NCBI GenBank assembly: GCA_963801255.1
Contig: CAWDEC010000012.1
Coordinates: forward strand, 770,501-834,500
Direction of reading: 5' to 3'
Length of the DNA stretch: 64,000 nt
Origin: JAICXG01 sp963801255
GTDB taxonomy: Bacteria > Verrucomicrobiota > Verrucomicrobiia > Chthoniobacterales > UBA10450
A program made the position numbers and the translations under genes. Below are positions 25,291-33,951 of this stretch, piece after piece (positions within the stretch are counted from its first letter, which is position 1; the number at the start of each line of letters is the position of its first letter). Under the pieces are notes generated by a model. It saw only the letters and a program-made list of their open reading frames with translations. It was not told the DNA's origin and searched no databases.

Positions 25291-26841
25291 ATGAGTACCG
25301 CGACAGTAACTGACCGATCGGCTGAAGCGAACGCAGCAACCGATCGATTGACTGAAGCGCTGCAACAGAAGCTGAGTCATCCCGCTACATCGCCGGATTT
25401 CGATCTGCAGGCCGGCACGAATGAAGTGCTAAAGGACATCGGGCTAACAACCGCGGACAGCGGCGGCAAGCTCACATTCTCCGGAAGCGATCCGATTCTT
25501 CCAAGTTCGATCCGATTCGGGACGATGGCGGCGATCGGTTTGGCCGCGAGAAGCGTTGCGCTCGCCGCGCTTTGGAAGCAAACGACGGGCGATGGACAAA
25601 ATATTTCGATCGATGTGCGCAAAGCATTGCGGCGTTTCTGCGGGTTCTTCGAAGAGAAATGGGAAACTATTAACGGCCGGCCGCCGTCGCCAGGTGGCTA
25701 CGCCGTCAGCCCGTTCCTAAGCATGGAATCATTCTTTCGCGAAACTCGCGATGGGCGGCACGTGCTGGCGTTGGATATTTATCCGCAACTGCTCGTTAAC
25801 ACTCTCAATTTTCTCAACTGCAGTCCGAGCCAGGAATCCATTAACAACGCCATCCGCAAATGGGACGCGGTGGAATTAGAAGATGCGGCGGCGGAGAAGG
25901 GACTTGTTTTGGCAATGGTGCGGACCAATGACGAATTTCGTCGCGAACCGCAATACGCCGATGTTCTCTCAAAAATGCCGCTGATCACCGTGGAGAAGAT
26001 TGGTGAAAGCGAACCCATTCCGCTCAAGCCTAACGGTGACAACCTGCCGCTCGCAGGTATTCGCGCATTGGGAATGGGGCACGTGATCGCCGGAGCCGCC
26101 CTCGGCCGAGACATGTCGTTGTATGGCGCAGATGTCCTCAATATCTGGAGACCGCGCGATTCGGAAATCGAATCTTTCTTTTGGGATGTGCAGGTCGGGA
26201 TGCGTTCAGCGATACTTGGTGATTCCAAAGAAGATCGAGCCCGGCTCAACCAGCTCATTCAGAATGCTGATGTATTTTTTGCAAATAAGCGTCCGGGATT
26301 CTTGAAAAAGCATGGCCTCGATGCCGAATCGCTTTGCGCGCAGAAGCCGGGTTTAATTCATGCAACGGTGGTTCTCCACGGTGAGAAGGGACCGTGGTCG
26401 AACCGGCCTGGCTTCGATGAGATTGGTTCCGCGGTGTCCGGACTCTTTGCGATCGAAGGGTCCCTTAGTCAACCAAAGCAGCCGCCGATTGTTCCCATTT
26501 GCGATAATGTGGTCGCTTGGTTAGGCACAACCGGAATTCTTGAGGCGCTGCGTCGGCGCGCAATTGAGGGCGGCAATTATCGCGTCGTAGTTTCGTTAAC
26601 GAGAACAGTCCTTTGGATGCTCTCGTTAGGCATCTTCGACAAGGCCTACGCGAAGGCAACTGCAGGTTCGAGCGATGAGCACACTTACAGCGCTCCGGAT
26701 CTGTTCACCGCCGAGACACCGCTTGGTACTTATCAGGGAATGACTGATCAGGTCGTTATGTCCCGCACACCGGGAGCTTTTCGCACCGTCCTGGTCCCGC
26801 GTGGATCAAGCAGACCCGAATGGCTTCCAAATGGAAAGTAG
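25291..26841 (+). CDS. CaiB/BaiF family (class III) CoA transferase
   Basis: 516 residues. Family III CoA transferases move CoA between carboxylic acids. Recognisable blocks: PLAGIRALGMGHVIAGAALGRDMSLYGADVLNIWRP (the usual GxRVLDLTxxxAGPxxxxxLADxGA region); DRARLNQLIQNADVFFANKRPGFLKKHGLDAESL, matching the LxxLLxxADVxxxNFRPG motif; and PGLIHATVVLHGEKGPWSNRPGFD, matching the S-YG-GP-xxRPGFD block. The N-terminal 230 residues include an extra domain resembling the small CaiB domain. The substrate is unknown. Divergent from the OprB porin. Confidence 0.88.
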   Translation: MSTATVTDRSAEANAATDRLTEALQQKLSHPATSPDFDLQAGTNEVLKDIGLTTADSGGKLTFSGSDPILPSSIRFGTMAAIGLAARSVALAALWKQTTGDGQNISIDVRKALRRFCGFFEEKWETINGRPPSPGGYAVSPFLSMESFFRETRDGRHVLALDIYPQLLVNTLNFLNCSPSQESINNAIRKWDAVELEDAAAEKGLVLAMVRTNDEFRREPQYADVLSKMPLITVEKIGESEPIPLKPNGDNLPLAGIRALGMGHVIAGAALGRDMSLYGADVLNIWRPRDSEIESFFWDVQVGMRSAILGDSKEDRARLNQLIQNADVFFANKRPGFLKKHGLDAESLCAQKPGLIHATVVLHGEKGPWSNRPGFDEIGSAVSGLFAIEGSLSQPKQPPIVPICDNVVAWLGTTGILEALRRRAIEGGNYRVVVSLTRTVLWMLSLGIFDKAYAKATAGSSDEHTYSAPDLFTAETPLGTYQGMTDQVVMSRTPGAFRTVLVPRGSSRPEWLPNGK

Positions 26842-26849
26842 TCGCGCTA

Positions 26850-27101
26850 ATGCATATGCTCGCTCTAAATCCCATAGCTCTTCCTGCACTTCGAATTGCC
26901 GCGACATTCTTCTTCGTCGTTTATTTGTTAGGGGGTGCGTACTTTTTTCGCAACCGCCGCCGATTCTTTGACCGAGACCCCACCGTCGACAACGACATTC
27001 CGGCCGCTCGCCACGTCAGGGTCGAGCTGATTCTTATCCCGTGGCTGGTAATAACCACGATTATCCTGGCTCTGCTGATTAGTTTCTGGCTCGCTCGGTA
27101 A
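26850..27101 (+). CDS. Small membrane protein, paralogue of the one at 28146
   Basis: About 83 residues from the ATG at 26850 (MHMLALNPIALPALRIAATF); a frame-compatible ATG at 26820 overlaps the CoA-transferase end and is less likely. Two transmembrane helices (ALRIAATFFFVVYLLGGAYFF and LILIPWLVITTIILALLISFW). It shares ALPALR-A--F--V-LLGGAYF-R-RR-FF--D-TVD-D--A-R and a later IPWL-IT with the 85-residue protein at 28146-28403. Function unknown. Confidence 0.6.
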   Translation: MHMLALNPIALPALRIAATFFFVVYLLGGAYFFRNRRRFFDRDPTVDNDIPAARHVRVELILIPWLVITTIILALLISFWLAR

Positions 27102-27156
27102 GGCGGCCCGTCTGCTTACCCTAGACCCGACCCGCGGTCTGCGAGAGACCAAAGGC

Positions 27157-28059
27157 CTAGCGAATAGAGGTAAACGCTTCTTTCGCGCACTGACAGAACT
27201 TCTCCGCCGCGGGAGTGAGTTTTCCTTTTCGGGTAATGATCCCGACCGTGATGCGTTTGGGTTCAGGGGTCAGGCGCAGGCATTTGATCAGATTGTTGAA
27301 GGCGTAGTTGAACGCGTCGGAGGTCAGCGCCACTCCGGTGCCGGCGCTGACGGCGGAAAAAACGCCAGACCAACCATCGTGCTCCTCCACGACGCGCGGC
27401 TTATCGTTCACGTGCGCGAAGAAGGCATCCAGATATTCAAAGTAACGCGGATAGTCCCCACGCGTCAGGCCGATGAACGGTTCGCGCGCGGCGTCGGCTA
27501 ACGCGACCGATTGTTTTTTCGCGAAGGGATGACCGCACGAAACGGCGAGACAGACGCGGCCGGTAAGGAGCGGTTCGAAGCGGAGGTCTTCGAGCGCGCT
27601 CGCCTTGAGCGGTCTGAGAATAATGGCAAGCTGCAGCCGACCATCGCGCACGCCTGCGATGTTTTTCTCGAGGCGCCAATCGTGCAATTTCACCTTCACG
27701 TTAGGCAGCGCTCGTTGATACTCGCGAAGCACAGCGGGCATAATCTGGCCGGTTGCGAGCGGCCAGTCACCTATGTGCAGCTCGGTCTTAGCCTTACCTG
27801 CGATCGCACGGACTTTGCCAACTGCCTCATCGGCGTGTTTCAGAATTGCGCGGGCGTCGTCGAGAAAGGCGCGTCCGCCGTCGGTCAACTTTACCGACTT
27901 GGCGGTCCGTTCGAGTAAACACACGCCGAGTTCGTCCTCAAGATCGCGAATCTGGCGGCTCAATGCGGGCTGCGAGACGTGCAAGCGTTGCATCGCCGCG
28001 CGCGAGACGTTTTCCATCTCCGCCACCGCCACGAAATAACGCAGGTGCCTTAGTTCCAC
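27157..28059 (-). CDS. LysR-family transcriptional regulator
   Basis: 300 residues. The N-terminal winged helix-turn-helix is textbook: MELRHLRYFVAVAEMENVSRAA, then LHVSQPALSRQIRDLEDELG and LFxRT-like LLERTAKSVKLTDGG. A linker helix precedes the periplasmic-binding-like effector domain (~90-295). It lies between two genes for paralogous small membrane proteins and is divergent from the one at 28146; the 86 bp gap holds TATGC twice (direct orientation), a possible LysR site. It probably controls one or both neighbouring membrane-protein genes. The inducer is unknown. Confidence 0.92.
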   Translation of the reverse strand: MELRHLRYFVAVAEMENVSRAAMQRLHVSQPALSRQIRDLEDELGVCLLERTAKSVKLTDGGRAFLDDARAILKHADEAVGKVRAIAGKAKTELHIGDWPLATGQIMPAVLREYQRALPNVKVKLHDWRLEKNIAGVRDGRLQLAIILRPLKASALEDLRFEPLLTGRVCLAVSCGHPFAKKQSVALADAAREPFIGLTRGDYPRYFEYLDAFFAHVNDKPRVVEEHDGWSGVFSAVSAGTGVALTSDAFNYAFNNLIKCLRLTPEPKRITVGIITRKGKLTPAAEKFCQCAKEAFTSIR

Positions 28060-28145
28060 CGCGTCTGAGAGTATGCGAATTGGTTATGCTGAGGCAAGAA
28101 ACATCGTCTTTCCCGAAAGGCCACGGGCGATTCGATAGTCTGGTC

Positions 28146-28403
28146 ATGAAAACAATATTCCTGGCAGCAATTGTTCCATCAGCTCTTCCGGCATTGCGAG
28201 TCGCCGGAGCGCTCTTCCTCATCGTCAATCTGCTCGGCGGCGCCTACTTTTGGCGTTATCGGCGACAATTCTTCGGTCCCGATTCGACCGTCGACGGCGA
28301 CCGCGTGGCGACTCGCCAGTTACAGGCGATCGTGCTCGGCATTCCGTGGCTCTTCATTACGTTTCGTATCTTCTATGTGTGGGTCGAAGCCTGGATTGCC
28401 TAA
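28146..28403 (+). CDS. Small membrane protein, paralogue of the one at 26850
   Basis: 85 residues from the ATG at 28146 (MKTIFLAAIVPSALPALRVAG). Two helices (ALFLIVNLLGGAYF and AIVLGIPWLFITFRIFYVWV). Clearly related to the 83-residue protein on the other side of the LysR gene, sharing LLGGAYF-R-RR-FF--DSTVD and IPWL-IT. The TAA stop is in a CCTAACG motif (28400-28406). Confidence 0.65.
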   Translation: MKTIFLAAIVPSALPALRVAGALFLIVNLLGGAYFWRYRRQFFGPDSTVDGDRVATRQLQAIVLGIPWLFITFRIFYVWVEAWIA

Positions 28404-28455
28404 CGATTTCCCCCGCTGATCTGACCATCGCGGTCCGTGGGAAAAACCAAGATTC

Positions 28456-28487
28456 TCTGAAATTCCGGGATTCAAAAGCTTGAGAAA
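28456..28487 (+). promoter_or_regulatory. Motif pair shared with the CoA-transferase upstream region
   Basis: TCTGAAAT (28456-28463) and CTTGAGAAA (28479-28487), start-to-start distance 23 bp, are the same words at the same spacing as at 25244/25267. Here they lie immediately before the NDH-2 start at 28495. No inverted repeat is seen in this copy. Confidence 0.35.
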
Positions 28488-28494
28488 ACAGTGG

Positions 28495-29892
28495 ATGAAC
28501 GATTCGAATCTCAACTCTATCGATAACGCGGATCGGCAGAGGTCGAAGACGCCGCGCGTAGTAATTGTTGGCGGAGGCTTTGGCGGTCTGGCTGCGGCCA
28601 AGGCCCTTGGGAAAGCGCCGGTCGAAGTCATTCTCATTGACCGGACGAACCATCATGTCTTTCAGCCGCTTCTTTATCAGGTGGCGACCTCAGTCCTTGC
28701 GCCGTCGCAAATGAGTTCGCCAATTCGCGAGGTATTACGAAGACACAAAAATACAACGGTGATCATGGGCGAGGTTACCGGCATAGATAAGGCGCAAGGC
28801 TGCGTCTTTGTAAGCGACAAAGATCGCGAGCATGTCGCAGTGCCGTACGATTACCTCATTCTCGCCACCGGGGCGCGACACAGTTATTTCGGACACAACG
28901 AATTTGAAGAATTTGCTCCGGGATTGAAAAGCCTGGCCGATGCCGTCGGTATTCGAAACAAAATCCTCAGTGCCTTTGAGCAGGCGGAGGCCGAAGAAGA
29001 TGTCGACCTTCACCGCGATTTGTTGACGTTCGTTTTGGTTGGCGCCGGACCCACCGGCGTCGAGATGGCGGCGGCGCTCGCCATTTTCATTCGGACGTCA
29101 TTGCGTTCCGAATTTCGCCGGATTGATCCGACTTCAGCACGAATTGTTTTGATCGATGCGGCTCGAAACGTCCTGGGGACTTTTGCCCCAAGTCTGTCTG
29201 AGGCAGCGGAGTTCCATCTACAAAAGCTCGGAGTAGAAATCCACCTGGGCCACGCGGTCGAGAAGATCGATAGCGAAGGAGTCATTGTCGGAGGGGAGCG
29301 AATTGCGAGCAGGACAGTGATCTGGACGGCCGGTGTTACGCCTTCCCCCGCCGGAAAATGGCTAGGGGCGGAGACCGATCGCGCTGGTCGTGTTCGTATT
29401 CAACCTGATCTTCGAGTTCCGAATCATCCGGAGATTTTCGTGGTGGGCGACACGGCGTCGCTCGATCAGGACGGAAAACCGCTGCCGGGAGTTGCTCAGG
29501 TTGCTATGCAACAAGGACGCTACGTCGGAAAACTGATTCGACGCCAACTTGCCGGCAAAAAGCCGCCCAAGCCTTTTCGCTATTTCGACAAAGGCAACAT
29601 GGCTGTCGTAGGCAAGGGTTACGCAGTTCTGGAGAGCGGCAAAATTCGGCTGCACGGTCTTTTCGCATGGCTGGCATGGGCTTTCATTCACATCACGTTT
29701 CTATCTCAGCTCAGTCTGAAAATCAGCGTGTTCTTGCAATGGGGCTGGTTGTTCCTGACCGGACACCGTGGATCGCGACTCATCGTGAATTATCAACAAG
29801 GTGAACTGGCGCCAACAACAACAGTTTCCTCCGATCGCGACCAATCGGACCTCTCAACCTCACCCGTTGAGCGTCACAGCCATCTCGAGTAA
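28495..29892 (+). CDS. ndh: Type II NADH dehydrogenase (NDH-2), FAD-dependent
   Basis: About 465 residues from the ATG at 28495; an in-frame TTG at 28480 is the alternative. Oxidises NADH and passes electrons to quinone without proton pumping, attached to the inner membrane. FAD-binding VVIVGGGFGGLAAAKALG near residue 20, FQPLLYQVATSVLAPSQ (quinone/FAD region of NDH-2), the NADH-binding FVLVGAGPTGVEMAAALA near 180, and the second FAD motif IFVVGDTAS. The C-terminal amphipathic/hydrophobic part (LFAWLAWAFIHITFLSQLS) fits the membrane anchor. First gene of a long compact run: hemA starts 5 nt after its stop. Confidence 0.93.
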   Translation: MNDSNLNSIDNADRQRSKTPRVVIVGGGFGGLAAAKALGKAPVEVILIDRTNHHVFQPLLYQVATSVLAPSQMSSPIREVLRRHKNTTVIMGEVTGIDKAQGCVFVSDKDREHVAVPYDYLILATGARHSYFGHNEFEEFAPGLKSLADAVGIRNKILSAFEQAEAEEDVDLHRDLLTFVLVGAGPTGVEMAAALAIFIRTSLRSEFRRIDPTSARIVLIDAARNVLGTFAPSLSEAAEFHLQKLGVEIHLGHAVEKIDSEGVIVGGERIASRTVIWTAGVTPSPAGKWLGAETDRAGRVRIQPDLRVPNHPEIFVVGDTASLDQDGKPLPGVAQVAMQQGRYVGKLIRRQLAGKKPPKPFRYFDKGNMAVVGKGYAVLESGKIRLHGLFAWLAWAFIHITFLSQLSLKISVFLQWGWLFLTGHRGSRLIVNYQQGELAPTTTVSSDRDQSDLSTSPVERHSHLE

Positions 29893-29897
29893 GTGAG

Positions 29898-31031
29898 ATG
29901 ACGTTCTTCGCCACCGGACTAAGTCATAAGAGCGCGCCGGTGGAACTGCGCGAGCAACTGGCGGTCCAACCCGCGCAGCTTGTCGATACTGCTGAGATGC
30001 TCAAATGCGTCGGGCATCTCGATGAGATCGTTCTCCTTTCGACATGCAATCGTGTCGAAATCTACGGAACCACGCAGCGAGCGAACGCCAATGTCGAATC
30101 CCTTCTACCATTGCTATGCTCCGAACCGCGCGATTTGGATGCGAATACTTATCTCTATGAGAATGCCGACGCCGCGCGTCATCTGCTCCGTGTTACGGCG
30201 GGATTGGATTCGATGATGATCGGCGAAACCGGAATCACCGGGCAAATCAAGAGCGCCTATGAAATCGCGCGAGCCGGCGGGCTTACCGGCTCTGTCTTAA
30301 ATCGGGTCTTTCAGAAATCCTTTCAGGCAACGAAAGAGATTCGCACTTCGACCGGCGTCGGCCGTGGCGCGGTTTCAATCGAAAGCGCTGCTGTTGAATT
30401 GCTCGAAAGGAGGTTTGGAAATGACCTTGCACAAAAATGTTTCATCATTATCGGCGCGGGCGAAATGGCCGAGCGCTGTCTTCAAACCCTGGTGGCAAAG
30501 GGCGTGCGCGCGATTTTTGTCTCGAATCGCTCGTTCGACCGCGCGACCGATCTGGCGAGCCGCTACGGTGGAGAAGCGGTTTGCTTTGGTTATGGCCTTT
30601 TCGAAATGCGTGACAGCGATGTCGTGATCGCCGGGACAAGCAGCGCCGAAGTTCTTCTCGATCGCGAGGACATAGAAAACCTAATGAAAGCGCGGCACGA
30701 TCGGCCGCTGTTGCTCATCGACCTCTCGGTGCCGCGCAATATCGACCCTGGCACCGCCGGTCTCAGTAATGTCACTTTGTATGATATAGATCACTTGGAA
30801 GTCGTGGCACGCGAAGGCGTCCGTAATCGCGGGCGGCAGCTGACTGCTTGCCAGGATATTATCGACCGCCATGTCGCGGCCCTGATGGAGAAGCTCCATC
30901 TCGAAGGTGAACCCTTTGATCGCGCCGATCGCTCCAGTCCGTTTCACCGTCCATTTGTCGTGCCCAAAAAAAGCTTTTCTGAGCTGGTAGCGGTGGCGGA
31001 CTTTGCTGTAGAACCGGGCTGGGAGCGATGA
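29898..31031 (+). CDS. hemA: Glutamyl-tRNA reductase
   Basis: 377 residues. NADPH-dependent reduction of glutamyl-tRNA(Glu) to glutamate-1-semialdehyde, the first committed step of C5 tetrapyrrole synthesis. N-terminal GLSHKSAPVELREQLAV, the nucleophile cysteine in LLSTCNRVEIYG, GLDSMMIGETGITGQIKSAY, the NADPH fold IIGAGEMAERCLQTLVAKG, and LLLIDLSVPRNIDP. The C-terminal dimerisation domain looks shortened (family ~420). It is unexpectedly placed between NDH-2 and an efflux gene set rather than beside other hem genes; a second copy may exist elsewhere. Confidence 0.94.
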   Translation: MTFFATGLSHKSAPVELREQLAVQPAQLVDTAEMLKCVGHLDEIVLLSTCNRVEIYGTTQRANANVESLLPLLCSEPRDLDANTYLYENADAARHLLRVTAGLDSMMIGETGITGQIKSAYEIARAGGLTGSVLNRVFQKSFQATKEIRTSTGVGRGAVSIESAAVELLERRFGNDLAQKCFIIIGAGEMAERCLQTLVAKGVRAIFVSNRSFDRATDLASRYGGEAVCFGYGLFEMRDSDVVIAGTSSAEVLLDREDIENLMKARHDRPLLLIDLSVPRNIDPGTAGLSNVTLYDIDHLEVVAREGVRNRGRQLTACQDIIDRHVAALMEKLHLEGEPFDRADRSSPFHRPFVVPKKSFSELVAVADFAVEPGWER

Positions 31032-31034
31032 GCC

Positions 31035-32561
31035 ATGTCCAGACGCCTGTTAAGCCTGCAATTGCTTTTGGCATTCGCAGTCGCGAGTGCCCGCAATGAT
31101 CCCCCGCCAAGTTCCGATCGAGCCTGGTCGCCACCGGGCCTGCCAAACTACGAACGCGACCTCGCCAACTATCGTTCGAATGAGTCGCAAGGCAGCTCTC
31201 GTGTTTCCATCAACCCGCGAAAAGTCTACAACCTTGCAGAGCTGATCGATATCGCGGAACGCAACAACCCCGAAACGCGCGTCGCCTGGGAACGCGCTCG
31301 TCAAGCGGCCGCGGGCGTCGGGCTAAGTGAAAGCGCCTACTACCCATTCCTGGCCGCATCGGCAGCGGCAGGCTACGACCGCGCTTTCATTCCATTTCCG
31401 ACCCTGGCGGTGAATGAGAAAAAGCTCCTAACGAATCCAAGTCTTAGAGCGGTCTCGATTACGGGCGGCGGTTCGCTAGTAACCGAAGCCCAGGTTTACC
31501 GCGGAGAGTTGAGCGCGAAATGGCTCTTGCTCGATTTCGGTGAACGCAGCGCAGTGGTCGAGACGGCCAGGGAGCAGCTCATGATGGCAAACGTCGGCTT
31601 CAACGCGACTCACCAGAAACTCGTTTTTCAGGTTACAGATCGTTTTTACCAACTCGGGACTGCTCGCCAGAAGGTTCTGGTAAGTCAAAGCGCGTTGAAG
31701 GCGGCCCAAACGGTGGAGGAAGCAGCACAGGCGCGCCTTAACAGCGGCCTCGCGATAAAACCCGAGCTGCTGCAAGCACAACAGCAAACCGCACAATCGG
31801 CGTTTGACGTCGAAGCAGCGACCGGCATCGAGAGCGATGCCAGAGTAGCTCTCGTCGAAAGCCTTGGTGTTCTGCCGACGGTGCCGCTTCAGGTAGCTGA
31901 CCTCGGCCAGGGATCGGCATCCCATCAAACCGCACTTTCGGTCGACGAGCTCATCGAGAAAGCTTTGTCGCATCGGCCAGATCTTGTTGCGAAGCTGGCG
32001 AACGTGCGAGCCAAGCAAAACGAAATAAAGAAAGTTCGAGCGGAATATTACCCGAAAGTTGCGATCGACGCGCACGCCAGCGAAACCAAGCTCGACGTTA
32101 GCATTGCCGGCTCCAGCTATTTCGGAGATACCAGGCCGACTTATGGCGCGTTTATCACCGCCACTGTCCCAATCTTTGATGGCTTCGCCCGCCGCCACAA
32201 GATGGAGGCGGCCGAGGCCGACTTCCACGCGGCCGAGAACGAACTTGCGGGCGCGCGCGACGCTGCCGTGCGCGAGGTTTGGAAAGCTTACACTGACTTT
32301 AAGACTGCTCTGCGCAAGGAGGAGTCGGCTGCCAAGCTTGTAACTGCATCGAAGAACGCGTTTGATGCTGTTCTCGAATCCTATCAGCATGGGCTGACTC
32401 CGTATCCCGAGGTCATTAACGCCGAGCGGAACCTTACCGTCGCTCTTGCCACCAGTCATGACACGCAGTCGGCGATTTATACGGCGGCTAGTGCGCTCGC
32501 GCTAAGCACTGGAGACCTGGCCCGACCATCCGTGCGAGCAGTCAGACCTTCATCGAGATGA
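31035..32561 (+). CDS. TolC-family outer-membrane efflux protein
   Basis: 508 residues. The N-terminal signal (LSLQLLLAFAVASA) is followed by two OEP halves: NLAELIDIAERNNPETRVAWERARQAAAGVGLSES and VDELIEKALSHRPDLVAKLANVRAKQNEIKKVRAEYYPKV are the paired helical starts typical of TolC. The late segment SYQHGLTPYPEVINAERNL matches the second helical hairpin. It forms the outer-membrane channel of a tripartite pump. It starts 3 nt after hemA and overlaps the ytcA-like gene by ATGA (32558-32561). Confidence 0.92.
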   Translation: MSRRLLSLQLLLAFAVASARNDPPPSSDRAWSPPGLPNYERDLANYRSNESQGSSRVSINPRKVYNLAELIDIAERNNPETRVAWERARQAAAGVGLSESAYYPFLAASAAAGYDRAFIPFPTLAVNEKKLLTNPSLRAVSITGGGSLVTEAQVYRGELSAKWLLLDFGERSAVVETAREQLMMANVGFNATHQKLVFQVTDRFYQLGTARQKVLVSQSALKAAQTVEEAAQARLNSGLAIKPELLQAQQQTAQSAFDVEAATGIESDARVALVESLGVLPTVPLQVADLGQGSASHQTALSVDELIEKALSHRPDLVAKLANVRAKQNEIKKVRAEYYPKVAIDAHASETKLDVSIAGSSYFGDTRPTYGAFITATVPIFDGFARRHKMEAAEADFHAAENELAGARDAAVREVWKAYTDFKTALRKEESAAKLVTASKNAFDAVLESYQHGLTPYPEVINAERNLTVALATSHDTQSAIYTAASALALSTGDLARPSVRAVRPSSR

Positions 32562-32851
32562 AAACCAGGCAAACAGTCTTGCCAATCATCGTTGCCGGCC
32601 TGGCTCTGTTGATCGTTTCCTTGGTTGCGGTGCAGATGTTTAGTCACCATTCGCCGACAGTCGATATTCTCGGCTCCTATTTTCCTGCATGGATGGTCTG
32701 CATTGTCAGCGGGCTTACCTTAACTCTAATTGCACAATGGATCATTCAGCTGCGCGACCTGAAACCTTACCTCGGTCCGGCGCCGCTCATCTACTCATGC
32801 CTTATGATCATCTTTACCTTTGGGACCTGGATTCTTTTCTATCAAAACTGA
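32558..32851 (+). CDS. ytcA: YtcA-like small membrane protein
   Basis: 97 residues with three hydrophobic segments (PIIVAGLALLIVSLVAVQ, AWMVCIVSGLTLTLIAQWII and APLIYSCLMIIFTFGTWILF). The middle part, DILGSYFPAWMVCIVSG, closely resembles E. coli YtcA (VIGAYYPGW-FC-I-S). In E. coli ytcA is next to mdtNOP; here the same neighbours follow (mdtN-like, FUSC) with the TolC gene in front. The E. coli protein is annotated as a lipoprotein; no lipobox is evident here. The role in the pump is unknown. Identification rests on sequence recall plus synteny. Confidence 0.75.
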   Translation: MKTRQTVLPIIVAGLALLIVSLVAVQMFSHHSPTVDILGSYFPAWMVCIVSGLTLTLIAQWIIQLRDLKPYLGPAPLIYSCLMIIFTFGTWILFYQN

Positions 32852-32852
32852 T

Positions 32853-33947
32853 ATGCACCAGGCCGCTGCACCATCAAAGAATGAAAAGGTCATGACTTCA
32901 GCGGACAACCACGATCGCAAGCGCAGCTTCATTCGCAAGGTTGCCAGCGTGATTATCGTCGCCAGCGCGGTCGTAATCACTCTCTATGTCTGGAGCGTTA
33001 TCGAACGCCATCCGCGAACCGATGATGCGAGTGCGCGGGCAAATGTTGTGGGCATTGTTCCGCGGGTGCGTGGCCAGATCGTTAGGCTGGCGGTTCAGGA
33101 CAATCAGCTGGTTAAAGAAGGTGATTTGCTCTTCGAGATTGACCCAGACGACTATGAGTTAGCGTTGGAGAAGGCAAAGGCCGCGCTGTCTGCTTTGGAT
33201 GAACAGATAACAGTCGGACGATCACAGGATCAAGAATTGAAGTTCGGGGTGAAGGTAGCCGAGGCGGCGGTCGTAAGAGCCCAGGCACAAGAGAAACAGG
33301 CTGACGATTCGTTGCACCGGCTCGAACCACTCCTGCCGAAAGGCTTTGCGACGGCAGAACAGGTCGACCAAGCCAGGACCCTGGCAAACGTCGCCGCCGA
33401 GACCCTGGCCGAGGAAGAACAGAAGCTAAATCAGGCGAAGACAGCAGTGAGCACGTTGCAGACTCTGCAGGCGCAACGACCTGGCGCAGTCGCCGCTGTA
33501 AAGTTCGCCGAGCTGGAGCTCTCCTACTGCAAAGCTAAAGCACCTTTTGGCGGGCGAGTTATAGACCTCAACATCTCCGCAGGGGCTTACGCAAGCGCCG
33601 GCATTCCGGTCTTTTCACTGCTTGATACTCGCAGGTGGTATGTCATCGCCAATTTTCGCGAAGCGGAGATTCGTCATATGTCGCCAGGCAGCGAAGCGAC
33701 CGTTTATCTCGTTTCCGCTCCCGACCGTCGTTTTCGCGGAAAAGTTCAAGGCATTGGCTGGGCCGTCGAACCCGAAGGCGAGATAACTCTGCCACACGGC
33801 GAAGTTCCTTATGTGAAACGCGAACTGAACTGGGTGCGAGTCGCGCAACGTTTTCCTGTCCGCATCGAAGTAGAGAACCCTGACCAAGACCTATTTCGAA
33901 TGGGTGCCTCAGCGGTGGCCATTATCAACCGTCCTCCGCCGAAATGA
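32853..33947 (+). CDS. HlyD/MdtN-type periplasmic adaptor
   Basis: About 364 residues from the ATG at 32853; an in-frame ATG at 32892 (MTSADNHDRKRS) is equally possible. One N-terminal membrane anchor (SVIIVASAVVITLYVWSVI), then the adaptor core: TDDASARANVVGIVPRVRGQIVRLAVQDNQLVKEGDLLFEIDP (first lipoyl half), a coiled-coil hairpin (~80-190), the second lipoyl half (APFGGRVIDLNISAGAYASAG) and a β-barrel (WYVIANFREAEIRHMSPG). It links the FUSC inner-membrane protein to the TolC channel. Confidence 0.9.
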   Translation: MHQAAAPSKNEKVMTSADNHDRKRSFIRKVASVIIVASAVVITLYVWSVIERHPRTDDASARANVVGIVPRVRGQIVRLAVQDNQLVKEGDLLFEIDPDDYELALEKAKAALSALDEQITVGRSQDQELKFGVKVAEAAVVRAQAQEKQADDSLHRLEPLLPKGFATAEQVDQARTLANVAAETLAEEEQKLNQAKTAVSTLQTLQAQRPGAVAAVKFAELELSYCKAKAPFGGRVIDLNISAGAYASAGIPVFSLLDTRRWYVIANFREAEIRHMSPGSEATVYLVSAPDRRFRGKVQGIGWAVEPEGEITLPHGEVPYVKRELNWVRVAQRFPVRIEVENPDQDLFRMGASAVAIINRPPPK

Positions 33948-33951
33948 TTCC

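Noticed and set aside
28059..28146. Defined LysR operator
   Set aside because: Two TATGC words lie in the gap, but no clear T-N11-A dyad stands out, so I did not call a site.
31476..32459. 327-residue minus-strand ORF
   Set aside because: Antisense to the TolC gene, low-complexity basic/aromatic composition, no domain signs.
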